Assembly: GCA_002070205.1 (NCBI GenBank)
Contig: MWCU01000082.1
Span: 1 to 46,343, forward strand
Length of the DNA: 46,343 nucleotides
DNA from: Firmicutes bacterium ADurb.Bin182
GTDB lineage: Bacteria; Bacillota; Clostridia; Christensenellales; CAG-138
Direction of reading: 5' to 3'
Positions 17,656 through 26,208 of the stretch are shown one piece after another. The notes beneath the pieces were generated by a model. That model was given only the letters and a program-made list of their open reading frames with translations, was not told the DNA's origin and made no database searches. Position 1 is the first letter of the stretch; the number at the start of each line of letters is the position of its first letter. A program made the translations under genes and the position numbers.

Positions 17656-18731
17656 CCCGCGACATCCTCCTTCTTCGTTTTGCCGAACCGCTTTTTGAAG
17701 AACCTAAACAGGGCGTCCAGCGAGAACTCTTTCGTGCCCATTATCCCGCGGCTGTAGAAAAGCACGATTATCATTACGATGACCGAAAAAACGACCTTTC
17801 TGAAGCCGGAACTTAACAGAGGCACCTGGAACGCTCCGATATATGTAACCTCGTCAAGAAATCTGAGCCACCACTCGCTGCACGCTATGAACAGGAAGGA
17901 TGCAAGGCAGCTTCCGGTCACGGAGCCGATACCGCCGATAACGACTATCAGAAGTATTTCATAAGTCATCGTTGCCCGAAAAGCTGCCGCCTGTACCGTC
18001 GTTTGGTACATTGCGAGCAGCGCTCCGCCTATCCCCGCAAAGAACGAGCTTATAGTAAATGACATCTGCTTGTGTTTTGCAAGGTTTATGCCCATCGCTT
18101 CCGCCGCGATCTCATCGTCGCGGATAGCCTTGAAAGCGCGCCCGTAGGATGAGTTTATCAGCAGCACTATAACCGCAATACAGACGCCCGCTACGGCAAA
18201 CGGGAAAAGCGTGGAGGTAAATACCGGGAAACGCTTGAGAAGGTTGGATCCGTTCGTGACGGGCCCAAGCTTATCCCACTGAAAGACGGCTCTTATTATC
18301 TCGGCAAATCCCAGCGTCGCGATCGCGAGATAGTCGCTTTTAAGCCTTAAAACAGGAAGGCCTATAAGATAGGCGAATACGGCCGTAACGAGTCCTGCCG
18401 CGGCGATTGCGACAAGCACGGGAACCGTGAACGAAACGATGCCGCCGTCAAAATACTGGTACACGGCCTCGCGCGCTTCCAGGGGGATGGTCAATATCCC
18501 GTATGTATAAGCGCCTATGAGCATAAATCCCGCCTGCCCGAGTGAGAACAGGCCCGTAAAGCCGTTCAAAAGGTTCATCGAAACGGCCACAAGCGCATAG
18601 ATCGCTCCCTTTTTCAACACCACGAAAAGCATTGAAGTCGTCGGCAAGGTTTTCTCCAAGACAAACAGCAGCAAGAACAATAAAGCTATCGGTCCCGCGG
18701 TTTTGATCAATTTTTTCATATCCATATTCAC
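17652..18731 (-). CDS. livM: Branched-chain amino acid ABC transporter permease LivM
   Basis: 359-residue integral membrane permease with about nine to ten hydrophobic helices. The cytoplasmic coupling segment GRAFKAIRDDEIAAEAMGI matches the EAA-like loop of LivM, and NLLNGFTGLFSLGQAGFM near the N-terminus is typical. The C-terminus carries an unusually basic cytosolic tail (about the last 25 residues, rich in Lys, Arg and Phe). Start may be the ATG at 18731 or 18719. It lies four bases downstream of livH. Confidence 0.93.
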   Translation of the reverse strand: MNMDMKKLIKTAGPIALLFLLLFVLEKTLPTTSMLFVVLKKGAIYALVAVSMNLLNGFTGLFSLGQAGFMLIGAYTYGILTIPLEAREAVYQYFDGGIVSFTVPVLVAIAAAGLVTAVFAYLIGLPVLRLKSDYLAIATLGFAEIIRAVFQWDKLGPVTNGSNLLKRFPVFTSTLFPFAVAGVCIAVIVLLINSSYGRAFKAIRDDEIAAEAMGINLAKHKQMSFTISSFFAGIGGALLAMYQTTVQAAAFRATMTYEILLIVVIGGIGSVTGSCLASFLFIACSEWWLRFLDEVTYIGAFQVPLLSSGFRKVVFSVIVMIIVLFYSRGIMGTKEFSLDALFRFFKKRFGKTKKEDVAG

Positions 18732-18735
18732 TCAC

Positions 18736-19620
18736 CTATACCTTGTCCGTGGATTTCTCGCCAAACAGACCGGTGGGCTTGGCAATAAGAATTATGATGA
18801 GCAGCGCGAATGTGAAGGCGTCTGAGAATGTCGTCAAGCCGAGGCCTTTGATGATATTCTCGCAAATACCTATGATGAAAGCGCCAAGCACAGCGCCGGG
18901 TATGCTTCCGATCCCCCCGAACACCGCCGCGACGAACGCTTTTAAGCCCGGCATGGAGCCCGCCGTGGGTGTTACGGTCATATAGTTCGAAAAGAAAAGC
19001 AGCGATCCTACGGCAGCGAGAAACGAACCTATTATAAAAGTGGTGCTGATGACCGAGTTGATCTTTATTCCCATAAGCTGGCTCGTTTCAAAATCCTTGG
19101 AAACCGCCCGCATGGCCATTCCGAACTTCGTATGCTTGATGAGCAGTACGAGCGCCGCTACCAGCATAAAAGTAAGTACGGGCGTTATTACGGTGACCAT
19201 TTTTGTAGTGGACGAGAAAACCGTAACGGACTCGCTTATCCACGGTATCGCCGGATATTGCTTAGCAAGGCCGCTCGTTATATACCACGCGCAGTTCTGA
19301 ATAAGATAAGACACGCCTATTGCGCTTATCATTATGGACATGCGCGGAGCTTTTCGAAGCGGCGCGTATGCCGACCGCTCGATCAAGAACCCCAGCAGAA
19401 CGGTGAGTATTATAACGAGCGGGATGGACAGATAAAGCGGAAGGCTTGCCGAAAGATAAACCATCATAAACCCCGCGGCCATGAAAATATCGCCGTGGGC
19501 GAAGTTTATCAGTCTGAGTATTCCGTATACCATCGTATAGCCGATTGCGATCAGCGCGTATTGCCCGCCGACCGAAACGCCTGCCATAATGTACGGAAGG
19601 TTGGTTTCTAAGAATCCCAT
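18736..19620 (-). CDS. livH: Branched-chain amino acid ABC transporter permease LivH
   Basis: 294-residue permease with the LivH hallmarks YALIAIGYTMVYGILRLINFAHGD at the N-terminal half (motif INFAHGD) and the coupling loop FGMAMRAVSKDFETSQLMGI. About eight membrane helices are visible. It forms the heterodimeric channel with LivM. CGGAGG precedes the ATG. A strong stem-loop lies between it and livJ, which would allow more binding protein than permease to be made from one transcript. Confidence 0.94.
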   Translation of the reverse strand: MGFLETNLPYIMAGVSVGGQYALIAIGYTMVYGILRLINFAHGDIFMAAGFMMVYLSASLPLYLSIPLVIILTVLLGFLIERSAYAPLRKAPRMSIMISAIGVSYLIQNCAWYITSGLAKQYPAIPWISESVTVFSSTTKMVTVITPVLTFMLVAALVLLIKHTKFGMAMRAVSKDFETSQLMGIKINSVISTTFIIGSFLAAVGSLLFFSNYMTVTPTAGSMPGLKAFVAAVFGGIGSIPGAVLGAFIIGICENIIKGLGLTTFSDAFTFALLIIILIAKPTGLFGEKSTDKV

Positions 19621-19716
19621 GATGGAACCTCCGTTTATAAGCTTTCAAGAAAATGACGCCGGTTGCAGTAAATGAAAATACGGGAATATTTCGGTAATAG
19701 CCGGATTATGCAATAT

Positions 19717-19738
19717 AGCGGGGGTCAAAACCCCCGCT
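19717..19738 (-). terminator. Intercistronic stem-loop between livJ and livH
   Basis: Perfect 9-bp inverted repeat AGCGGGGGT / ACCCCCGCT with a four-base loop. On the minus strand no T-run follows, so it is more likely an mRNA-stabilising or attenuating hairpin than a full terminator. This arrangement is common after genes for abundant binding proteins. Confidence 0.65.
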
Positions 19739-19767
19739 AAGTACCTTGCCTGACGAAGGGCATATTA

Positions 19768-20952
19768 TTATTCAACGCCCTGGATAGCGACGAAGATCCA
19801 GCTTGCATCGGTTGTATTCGCCTGTTTGATGTACGCTACGTTCCTTATGGCGTCGCCGACTTCGTCAAATGCGATATCGCCTGTGACGCCCGTAAGCTTG
19901 ACATCCCACAATGCTTCGTTGATCGCTTTGGGGTCGGCGCTGCCGGCCTTTTTGATAGCCTCGACAGCGGTCATATACGCGTCGTACCCGAGAGCGGACA
20001 CCGCGGCTACGATGTCGTTTCCGCCGTTATTGTTCTTCTTATCGGGGTTGTCGTTTAGCCATTTCTTAAAGTTTTTAACGAACTCGGAGCCAAGCGCCGT
20101 GTTGTCGCCCTCATCGAAGAACGTTGAAACGAAAACCTCAAGATCGGAACCTTTTGCGGCGTCAAGAATAACGGAGCTGTCCCATGTATCGCCGGCCATC
20201 AACGGGATTTTCACGCCCTGCGACACGGCCTGGCCGATGATAAGCGAAGCGGCCTCGGTCGAGGTGGGAGCAAAAATAACGTCCGCACCGGAGTTAATGG
20301 CGGTCGTCAAATACGCGGTAAAGTCGCTGTTGCCTTCCTGGAACGTTTCTTCAACCACGCTTCCGCCAAGTTTTACGAAGGCTTCTTTAAAGTAGTTGCC
20401 CAGGCCCGCGGAATAGTCATCGCCCAGCTTTGTGAGTATGTAAGCCGTTTTTGCCTGGAAATTGTCAACGGCAAAGTTCGCAAGGACCGTGCCCTGGAAC
20501 GGATCGAGGTAGCAAACCCTGAAATAATGGGTATTGCCGAGCGTTACCTGCGGATTGGTGCACGATGCGCCGATAACGGGAATCCCCGCGTTTTTAAATA
20601 CGTCGCTCGCCGCGATGGATACGCCCGAGCCGTATGAGCCAAGCACGACCGAGCACTTTGCGCTCACGAGAGCCGCTGCGGCAGAAGGTCCTTTATCGTT
20701 GGACGATTCGTTATCGACGATTTCCAGCTCGAGTTTGTATGTCTTTCCGCCGATCTCGACCGTATTGACTACGGTATTGGCGAATTCCATGCCGAGGACT
20801 TCCTGCTTTCCGCCCGCGCCGTTATCGCCGGATGAGGGTTCATAAACGCCGATTTTTATAACGTTTCCGGAAGTCTGCGATGCAGGAGTACAGCCCGCTG
20901 CCAAAACACCGACAAGGCATAGGACCAAACTGATTGCTAAAACTCGTTTCAT
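19768..20952 (-). CDS. livJ: Branched-chain amino acid ABC transporter substrate-binding lipoprotein
   Basis: 394-residue periplasmic-binding-fold protein (type I, Leu/Ile/Val-binding family). The N-terminus is a lipoprotein signal peptide with lipobox LAAGC, followed by a Ser/Thr/Asn-rich linker, then IKIGVYEPSSGDNGAGGKQ, the first strand of the family. The mature protein would be anchored outside the membrane and deliver amino acids to LivHM. The ATG at 20952 follows GGGGGG; a further 23 upstream codons are open but would hide the signal peptide. Ligand identity among amino acids or related compounds is not certain. Confidence 0.93.
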   Translation of the reverse strand: MKRVLAISLVLCLVGVLAAGCTPASQTSGNVIKIGVYEPSSGDNGAGGKQEVLGMEFANTVVNTVEIGGKTYKLELEIVDNESSNDKGPSAAAALVSAKCSVVLGSYGSGVSIAASDVFKNAGIPVIGASCTNPQVTLGNTHYFRVCYLDPFQGTVLANFAVDNFQAKTAYILTKLGDDYSAGLGNYFKEAFVKLGGSVVEETFQEGNSDFTAYLTTAINSGADVIFAPTSTEAASLIIGQAVSQGVKIPLMAGDTWDSSVILDAAKGSDLEVFVSTFFDEGDNTALGSEFVKNFKKWLNDNPDKKNNNGGNDIVAAVSALGYDAYMTAVEAIKKAGSADPKAINEALWDVKLTGVTGDIAFDEVGDAIRNVAYIKQANTTDASWIFVAIQGVE

Positions 20953-21009
20953 ACTGTGATTCCCCCCATTTTTTATTTTGATTTTTTCTGTTCTTCCGAC
21001 CTGTATATA

Positions 21010-21038
21010 ATTATACTTCATTTTACATTACGATTCTA
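21010..21038 (-). promoter_or_regulatory. Possible promoter of the liv operon
   Basis: A perfect TATAAT on the minus strand (21010-21015) lies about 57 nt before livJ. The -35 position 17 nt upstream reads TAGAAT, a poor match. The overlapping AATTTATAGAATCGT matches a CodY box in only 10 of 15 positions, too weak to call. The rest of the 21039-21247 gap is AT-rich and shows nothing definite. Confidence 0.35.
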
Positions 21039-21247
21039 TAAATTGCAATTATGGTTTATGATTTTTTAATATATAAAAAGTATGCGTATCTCAAGCGCTT
21101 TCCTTTTATGTAAAATAAAGATCTCTTATAAAACCTGTACCGCTTGCGCATGGCATATGTCAACAAAAAATACTGCTTCTGCTTATATTAAATGGTATGA
21201 TTGATTAAGATAAATATATACCTTTAATGCGGAGGGCGGCGATTATT

Positions 21248-22168
21248 ATGAAAGCGGAGCTTGTGCGCGACGAAACCGTCGCTGCTTTTAAAGAATACTG
21301 CGAAAAGCACAGAAATGAGGTTGACGATTCATATCTTTATGAAGAAGACCTTGATAATTTTAAAATCAGCGGCGACTATCCTTCTTACATCCTGAAAGGG
21401 CGGAACGGAAAAGTCGTCGCGGCCGCTTCGCTTATAATGGATGAGTATCACAGAAGCGGCGGAAACGGGCGTTTTCGCATATTTCATTCGGAAATAGAAA
21501 ATATCGATTGTTATAAAACGCTGCTGGACGCCATACTTGAGCATACGGACGGACTGGAAAGGATTTTTATATTCATACCGGCAGAGAACGAAAAAACAAG
21601 AAAGTTTTTCGAAGGACTGGGGTTCTGTGCGGACAGATACGCTTACATGCTGCTTAGGGACGATACCGCCGTTCCCGATATTCCGCTGCCGGACGATTAT
21701 GCTCTTAAGCCGTTCATCCCGGGACAGGACGAGGGGGTCTGGTGTGCCGTCAGGAACGCGGGTTTCGCTAAGCTTAAAGGGAGCCAAATGCCGATAACGC
21801 CTCAGATGATCGTTCAAATGACACAAGAAAACGATTACCTTGAAGGCGGCATGATGATATTGACCCATAAAAACAAACCTGTCGGCATCGTGAGGGGAGC
21901 CTCCGACGAGTATGAGGGCGAAAAAGTCATGTGCATCGGGCCTCTCGCAGTCGTGCCCGAGTATCAGGGAAAAGGTCTTGGCAGGATCCTTTTGAAAGCC
22001 TCTTTGCGCTTTGCATGCGAGCGGGGCTTTAAAAGTACCGTTCTCAGCGTAAACGCAGATAACGAAAGAGCCCTCGCCTTATACCTTGATGAGGGCTATA
22101 AAGTAAAACATTCCGTCGTGTGTTATCAATACCTGCTGACGCGTCGCCAAAGCTCTCCGCAATTTTAA
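21248..22168 (+). CDS. Tandem GNAT-family acetyltransferase
   Basis: 306-residue protein that appears to hold two GNAT folds. The C-terminal one (about 155-300) is clear: the acetyl-CoA loop is in VVPEYQGKGLGRILL and the end in NADNERALALYLDEGYKV. The N-terminal half (about 1-150), with PAENEKTRKFFEGLGFC, keeps the fold end but lacks an obvious pyrophosphate loop, as in other double GNAT proteins such as mycothiol synthase relatives, so it is probably non-catalytic. The substrate is unknown. The ATG at 21248 follows GGAGGG; seven earlier codons are open. It is monocistronic. Confidence 0.85.
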   Translation: MKAELVRDETVAAFKEYCEKHRNEVDDSYLYEEDLDNFKISGDYPSYILKGRNGKVVAAASLIMDEYHRSGGNGRFRIFHSEIENIDCYKTLLDAILEHTDGLERIFIFIPAENEKTRKFFEGLGFCADRYAYMLLRDDTAVPDIPLPDDYALKPFIPGQDEGVWCAVRNAGFAKLKGSQMPITPQMIVQMTQENDYLEGGMMILTHKNKPVGIVRGASDEYEGEKVMCIGPLAVVPEYQGKGLGRILLKASLRFACERGFKSTVLSVNADNERALALYLDEGYKVKHSVVCYQYLLTRRQSSPQF

Positions 22169-22177
22169 AGCCCGGAA

Positions 22178-22686
22178 TCAGTAGATCCTTGTGCTCGCGA
22201 CCTTATCCGAAATGCCTATGGCTATGCTTGAGACCTTGCCGCCGTTTTGTTCGAGGCTAATAAACAGATTTCTTTTCCAATAGTTCGTATATCCTTCTTT
22301 TGCGCTGAAACCCCGGCTTAATATGCTTTCGACCGCGCTTTTATGGTCATCGCCGGCGCGGACTTTGAATATCGAATAGGTGGGATTTGTAATTTCGATC
22401 TGATTGATTTTTTTATAAAATCCGTGTCCGTATCGTCAAGGAAAGTCAAAGAAATGCCTTTGCCGGGATATTCGAGCATATATCCGCCAAAGCCCTGAAC
22501 GAACTCTTCGGGCTCGCCCAACAATTCTTTTGCATCCGTTTCGGTCATCATGAGCTTGAGCCCGCCCGCATCGATCTCGGCGTTTGCTTGCCGGGCAAGG
22601 AATAATTGATCATTGCGGAATACAAAGAACAGTGCGGCAATAACGACTAATGCCCCTGCTGCTGTAATGATCGTAATTTTCTTCAT
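22178..22686 (-). pseudogene. Membrane-anchored protein with a -1 frameshift at an A7 run
   Basis: From the ATG at 22686 (GGGAGGG upstream) the frame encodes one N-terminal transmembrane helix (about residues 3-21) and an extracytoplasmic domain of unknown family. The frame stops being plausible after FLDDTDTDFIKK. The -1 frame picks up exactly there and continues with INQIEITNPTYSIFKVRAG to a natural stop at 22178, giving 169 residues in all. The shift point is A AAA AAA at 22415-22421. This is either a homopolymer error, a real frameshift mutation, or programmed slippage. No function is recognised. Confidence 0.6.
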
Positions 22687-22737
22687 GCAGAACCACCCTC
22701 CCGATAATATAACGTTTATGCCCGCACATCGTTCCAT

Positions 22738-22774
22738 AAAAAACCGGCCGCGTTTCATGAGGATCCGCGGCCGG
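22738..22774 (-). terminator. Intrinsic terminator of padR-DUF2812
   Basis: On the minus strand a 9-bp GC-rich stem CCGGCCGCG / CGCGGCCGG (22744-22752 and 22766-22774) with a 13-nt loop is followed by six T residues (22738-22743). It lies 33 nt after the DUF2812 stop and is a textbook intrinsic terminator, separating that operon from the membrane protein gene to the left. Confidence 0.85.
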
Positions 22775-22806
22775 AAAAATAAGTTTTACTGTTTTTTGTT
22801 TTAATG

Positions 22807-23349
22807 CTATTCCGTTATTTCTTTTTGCTTGTGCAATGCTTTAATCTTTTTAGTCAACGGGAGGACCAGCGTAAAAAGAATCAGCGCAAATATCGTGAGC
22901 GAAAGGAACCCTCCGAACAGATTGGCAAGCGAACTGTCCGGTGAGAGCACCGCAGTGAGATTGACAGCGAATGCTGCTAAATTGACTCCCGCCGCGCCGG
23001 AAAACAATGTTCTGATCCTTTTATAGTGTTTTATTCTGGATTCTGTGTCCGAATAAATGTTGAATTCACCGTCAGCAGCCTTTTTTCTGAAAAATACCCA
23101 GCATATAAAGGATGCAACAAAATCAACGCCCGTCTCCTCCATAAACCTGATATAATTTTGGCTTTCGGGATGCTTCGCGGAATTTTCAAGCAACTCGATC
23201 CTGTAAATATATTCACCCCTCGGCGCTTCCTCAAATACGTACCTGCACCACGAATAGTCCGTCAGCGCAAGACCTTTTGCCGACATTTCGTTAAGGAATT
23301 TCTCTTCCTTCTCAAAATCCCAATAGGCTTTCCAAACGATATGCTTCAT
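22807..23349 (-). CDS. DUF2812 membrane protein
   Basis: 180-residue protein with the soluble DUF2812 part (KAYWDFEKEEKFLNEMSAKG, YIYRIELLE) and two C-terminal membrane helices (about 118-136 and 142-165). DUF2812 proteins are nearly always encoded next to PadR regulators in Bacillota; their function is not known, though a role in envelope stress is often assumed. Here its start overlaps padR by four bases (ATGA). Confidence 0.88.
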   Translation of the reverse strand: MKHIVWKAYWDFEKEEKFLNEMSAKGLALTDYSWCRYVFEEAPRGEYIYRIELLENSAKHPESQNYIRFMEETGVDFVASFICWVFFRKKAADGEFNIYSDTESRIKHYKRIRTLFSGAAGVNLAAFAVNLTAVLSPDSSLANLFGGFLSLTIFALILFTLVLPLTKKIKALHKQKEITE

Positions 23350-23675
23350 TTTACATCCCCCTTTACGATTTCTTTCCCGTTTTTAATAAGCTCTTCAAGC
23401 CTTGCGATCTCAGCATATACGGCACGTTTTCCTTCGTCCGTGATCCCGTATTCTTTTTTGCGTGCGTCAAGCCCGCCTGTGACCGGCTTTATCCATCCTT
23501 TTTCAAGCATCGTGTTGATCGCTCCGTAAAGCGTTCCCGCGCCGAGCGCGACTCTCCCGCCGCTGAGCTCTCTGATATTCTGCATGATGCCATACCCGTG
23601 CAGCGGAGTAAACAGCGATAACAGTATATAATAAACCGCTTCAGTCAGCGCTCCGCGTTCCGTACTTTCAGACAT
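23346..23675 (-). CDS. PadR-family transcriptional regulator
   Basis: 109-residue PadR regulator of the short s1 type. The winged helix-turn-helix is visible as LTEAVYYILLSLFTPLHGYGIMQNI with the wing LGAGTLYGAINTMLEKGWI, followed by the dimerising C-terminal helix. It probably represses itself and the coupled DUF2812 gene through the inverted repeats at 23706-23746. The inducer is unknown. AAGGAGG lies before the start. Confidence 0.92.
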   Translation of the reverse strand: MSESTERGALTEAVYYILLSLFTPLHGYGIMQNIRELSGGRVALGAGTLYGAINTMLEKGWIKPVTGGLDARKKEYGITDEGKRAVYAEIARLEELIKNGKEIVKGDVK

Positions 23676-23705
23676 TTCAGATACCTCCTTGATTATTACT
23701 TTAGC

Positions 23706-23755
23706 CGATATATCGTTTACCGTTATAATATATCGCCCGCCGATATAGTTGTCAA
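23706..23755 (-). promoter_or_regulatory. padR promoter with overlapping operators
   Basis: Minus-strand TTGACA (23750-23755) and TATATT (23727-23732) with a 17-nt spacer form a strong promoter. The spacer holds the inverted repeat ATATCG-N5-CGATAT (23730-23746), and a second palindrome CGATATATCG lies at 23706-23715 over the transcribed start. The same half-site thus occurs four times, a typical layout for autorepression by PadR. Confidence 0.7.
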
Positions 23756-23885
23756 CTGTTTTTTGAAAATTTTATAATTTTACGGCAGAACATATGTCCC
23801 AGCCATGCTTGACCAACTTTATCGTGCAGGATAGAATTAGGGAAATATACGGACGTGACAGCAGCGGCTCGTAAAGGAGGGACGC

Positions 23886-24383
23886 ATGACGGACCAGAGA
23901 GAACTTCCGGTATACCGGGCGCTCAACGAACTGAATATCGAATATGAAAGGTTCGAACACAAAGAGGCGCTGACTATGGAGGATTGCGAAAGCATAGGCA
24001 AAGATGCGGGCGCCGAGCATTTCAAGAACCTGTTTTTATGCAACCGGCAGGGAACCGATTTTTATATGGTACTGCTCAGGGCCGATAAGATGTTTCGCAC
24101 CGCCGAGGTTTCAAAGCAGCTCGGCGTTTCGCGTCTGAGTTTTGCGTCTCCCGCTCAGCTTGGGGACAAATTAAAACTGCTGCCCGGAGCGGTATCGCCG
24201 CTTGCGCTTTTGAACGACGAAAATCATGAGATAACGGTTGCTGTGGACAGGGACATTTTGAGCCTTGAAAAAATCATGGCGCATCCTATGGTGAATACAG
24301 CGTCGGTCGCCATGAAGGGAACGGACCTTTTCAGATTCCTCGACTGGTTAAGCAACAAGCTTGTTTTCGTAACAATACAGTAA
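23886..24383 (+). CDS. ProX/YbaK-type aminoacyl-tRNA deacylase
   Basis: 165-residue YbaK/EbsC (INS) domain protein of the ProX/PrdX type. The sequence LNIEYERFEHKEALTMED, the LLRADKMFRTAEVSKQLGVSRLSFASP core and LLPGAVSPLALLND are characteristic. Such proteins hydrolyse mischarged Ala-tRNA(Pro) in trans. GGAGGG is placed correctly before the ATG. The neighbouring glnS and gltX make a small cluster of translation-quality genes. Confidence 0.88.
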   Translation: MTDQRELPVYRALNELNIEYERFEHKEALTMEDCESIGKDAGAEHFKNLFLCNRQGTDFYMVLLRADKMFRTAEVSKQLGVSRLSFASPAQLGDKLKLLPGAVSPLALLNDENHEITVAVDRDILSLEKIMAHPMVNTASVAMKGTDLFRFLDWLSNKLVFVTIQ

Positions 24384-24451
24384 AATCATTCCCGGCCTTC
24401 GTTGCTTTGCGTTTGTCAGCGCGATTAAAACCCGTTTAAATCGCCCAATTC

Positions 24452-24480
24452 TTGACAATATAATGCGTATCGAACATAAT
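24452..24480 (+). promoter_or_regulatory. Promoter of glnS-gltX
   Basis: Perfect TTGACA (24452-24457), a 17-nt spacer and CATAAT (24475-24480), 38 nt before the glnS start. No T-box leader is visible; the leader is too short for one. Confidence 0.75.
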
Positions 24481-24518
24481 ATTAAAATCGAAATTCCCCC
24501 CGAAAAGGAGTGGTTAAT

Positions 24519-26171
24519 GTGGAGGAAGCAAAAAACGTCGGCCGAAGCTTTATCGAGGATATAATCGAAGAGGATATCCGGGAAAAGGGTCTCAAGCAAG
24601 TAAAGACCCGCTTTCCGCCCGAACCGAACGGCTACCTTCATATAGGCCACGCAAAGGCGCTGTACATCGATTTCAGCATGGCGGAGAAGTTCGGCGGCAA
24701 ATGCAACCTGCGCTTTGACGATACGAACCCGACGAAAGAAGACGTCGAGTACGTCGACGCAATAAAATACGATATACGTTGGCTCGGCTTTGAATGGGAC
24801 AAGCTTCTTTTCGGATCGGATTATTTTGATATCTGCTATGAGCTTGCCGTAAAACTCATCAAAAAGGGCAAAGCGTACGTATGCGACCTATCAAAGGATG
24901 AAATCCGCGAATACCGCGGAACGTTGACTGAACCCGGAAGAAACAGCCCATACCGCTGCAGAACGATAGAAGAAAATCTCGACCTGTTCGAACGCATGCG
25001 TAAAGGTGAGTTTCCGGACGGCGCGCGCGTTTTAAGAGCTAAAATAGATATGGCTTCCCCGAACATAAACATGCGCGACCCGACCCTTTACCGCATAATC
25101 CATATTGCGCATCACCACACCGGAAACAAATGGTGCATATACCCCATGTATGATTTCGCGCATCCCATACAGGATGCCATCGAAGGTATCACTCATTCGC
25201 TGTGCTCGCTTGAGTATGAAGCGCACCGGCCTTTATACGATTGGGTCGTCAACGAGTGCGAATTCGAGCACAAGCCGAGGCAGATAGAATTTGCGAGGCT
25301 CAACCTCACAAATACAGTCATGTCAAAAAGGCATCTTCGCAGCCTTGTGGAAACGGGCGTCGTATCGGGATGGGACGATCCCCGCATGCCTACCATCTGC
25401 GGCCTCAGAAGGCGTGGCTATACCGCCGCATCCATACTCGATTTTCTGGGCAGGGCGGGCATCGCGAAAGCGGACTCAACTGTCGAGAACGCAATGCTCG
25501 AGCATTGCATCCGCGAGGACCTGAACTTAAAAGCATACCGGATGATGGCAGTTTTGGATCCCGTAAAGCTTGTCATCGAAAACTGGCCGGAGGATAAATT
25601 CGAAGAAGTTTGCATAGAAAACCTTCCGGGAAACGAAGAAGCAGGCAACCGCGCCGTCCGTTTCGGGAGGGAGTTGTATATCGAGCGCGAGGACTTCATG
25701 GCGGACCCTCCCAAGAAGTTTTTCAGGCTTAAGCCGGACGGCGAAGTGAGACTCAAAGGCGCATATATCATAAAATGCGTCGGCTTTGAAACGAACGACA
25801 AAGGCGAAGTCACATGCATCCGCTGCACGTATGACGAGAACAGCAAATCCGGGGAGGGGTCGAGAAAAGTAAAGGGAACGCTTCACTGGGTATTGGCGAA
25901 AGACGCCGTAAAAGCTGAATTCAGGCTTTACGACAGCCTGATACTCTCGGAAGGCGAGGAGGACGCGGAGAAAAACTTCGCCGAGCGAGTCAATCCCGAT
26001 TCAAAAGAAGTAAAATACGGCTTTGTTGAGCCTTCGCTCGCCGCGTGCTCTCCGGGAGACAGGTTCCAGTTCATGCGCATCGGGTACTTTGCGGCGGATA
26101 GCGAGCATACTCCGGAGCATCCCGTGTTCAACCGCACGGTAAGCCTGAAGGACAGCTATAAACCGGAATAA
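24519..26171 (+). CDS. glnS: Glutaminyl-tRNA synthetase
   Basis: 550-residue class I synthetase charging tRNA(Gln) directly. The catalytic signatures are [17 protein letters not shown] (HIGH) and VMSKRHLR (KMSKS variant), with the GlnRS features [10 protein letters not shown] and the C-terminal beta-barrel anticodon-binding domains (from about residue 340). The GTG at 24519 lies eight bases after AAGGAG; a GTG at 24510 overlaps that site. Many Bacillota make Gln-tRNA by GatCAB amidation instead, so a GlnRS suggests acquisition by lateral transfer in an ancestor. gltX follows 37 nt later. Confidence 0.95.
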   Translation: MEEAKNVGRSFIEDIIEEDIREKGLKQVKTRFPPEPNGYLHIGHAKALYIDFSMAEKFGGKCNLRFDDTNPTKEDVEYVDAIKYDIRWLGFEWDKLLFGSDYFDICYELAVKLIKKGKAYVCDLSKDEIREYRGTLTEPGRNSPYRCRTIEENLDLFERMRKGEFPDGARVLRAKIDMASPNINMRDPTLYRIIHIAHHHTGNKWCIYPMYDFAHPIQDAIEGITHSLCSLEYEAHRPLYDWVVNECEFEHKPRQIEFARLNLTNTVMSKRHLRSLVETGVVSGWDDPRMPTICGLRRRGYTAASILDFLGRAGIAKADSTVENAMLEHCIREDLNLKAYRMMAVLDPVKLVIENWPEDKFEEVCIENLPGNEEAGNRAVRFGRELYIEREDFMADPPKKFFRLKPDGEVRLKGAYIIKCVGFETNDKGEVTCIRCTYDENSKSGEGSRKVKGTLHWVLAKDAVKAEFRLYDSLILSEGEEDAEKNFAERVNPDSKEVKYGFVEPSLAACSPGDRFQFMRIGYFAADSEHTPEHPVFNRTVSLKDSYKPE

Positions 26172-26208
26172 CATCACAGCGGGAGTTTCGCTCCCCGGGA
26201 GGACAGTC

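Noticed and set aside
16792..17757. Long plus-strand open frame (321 codons) across livG
   Set aside because: Antisense to a clear ABC ATPase gene with all motifs; no ribosome site or recognisable domain.
21020..21045. CodY box upstream of livJ
   Set aside because: Only 10 of 15 positions match the consensus, which is expected by chance in AT-rich sequence.
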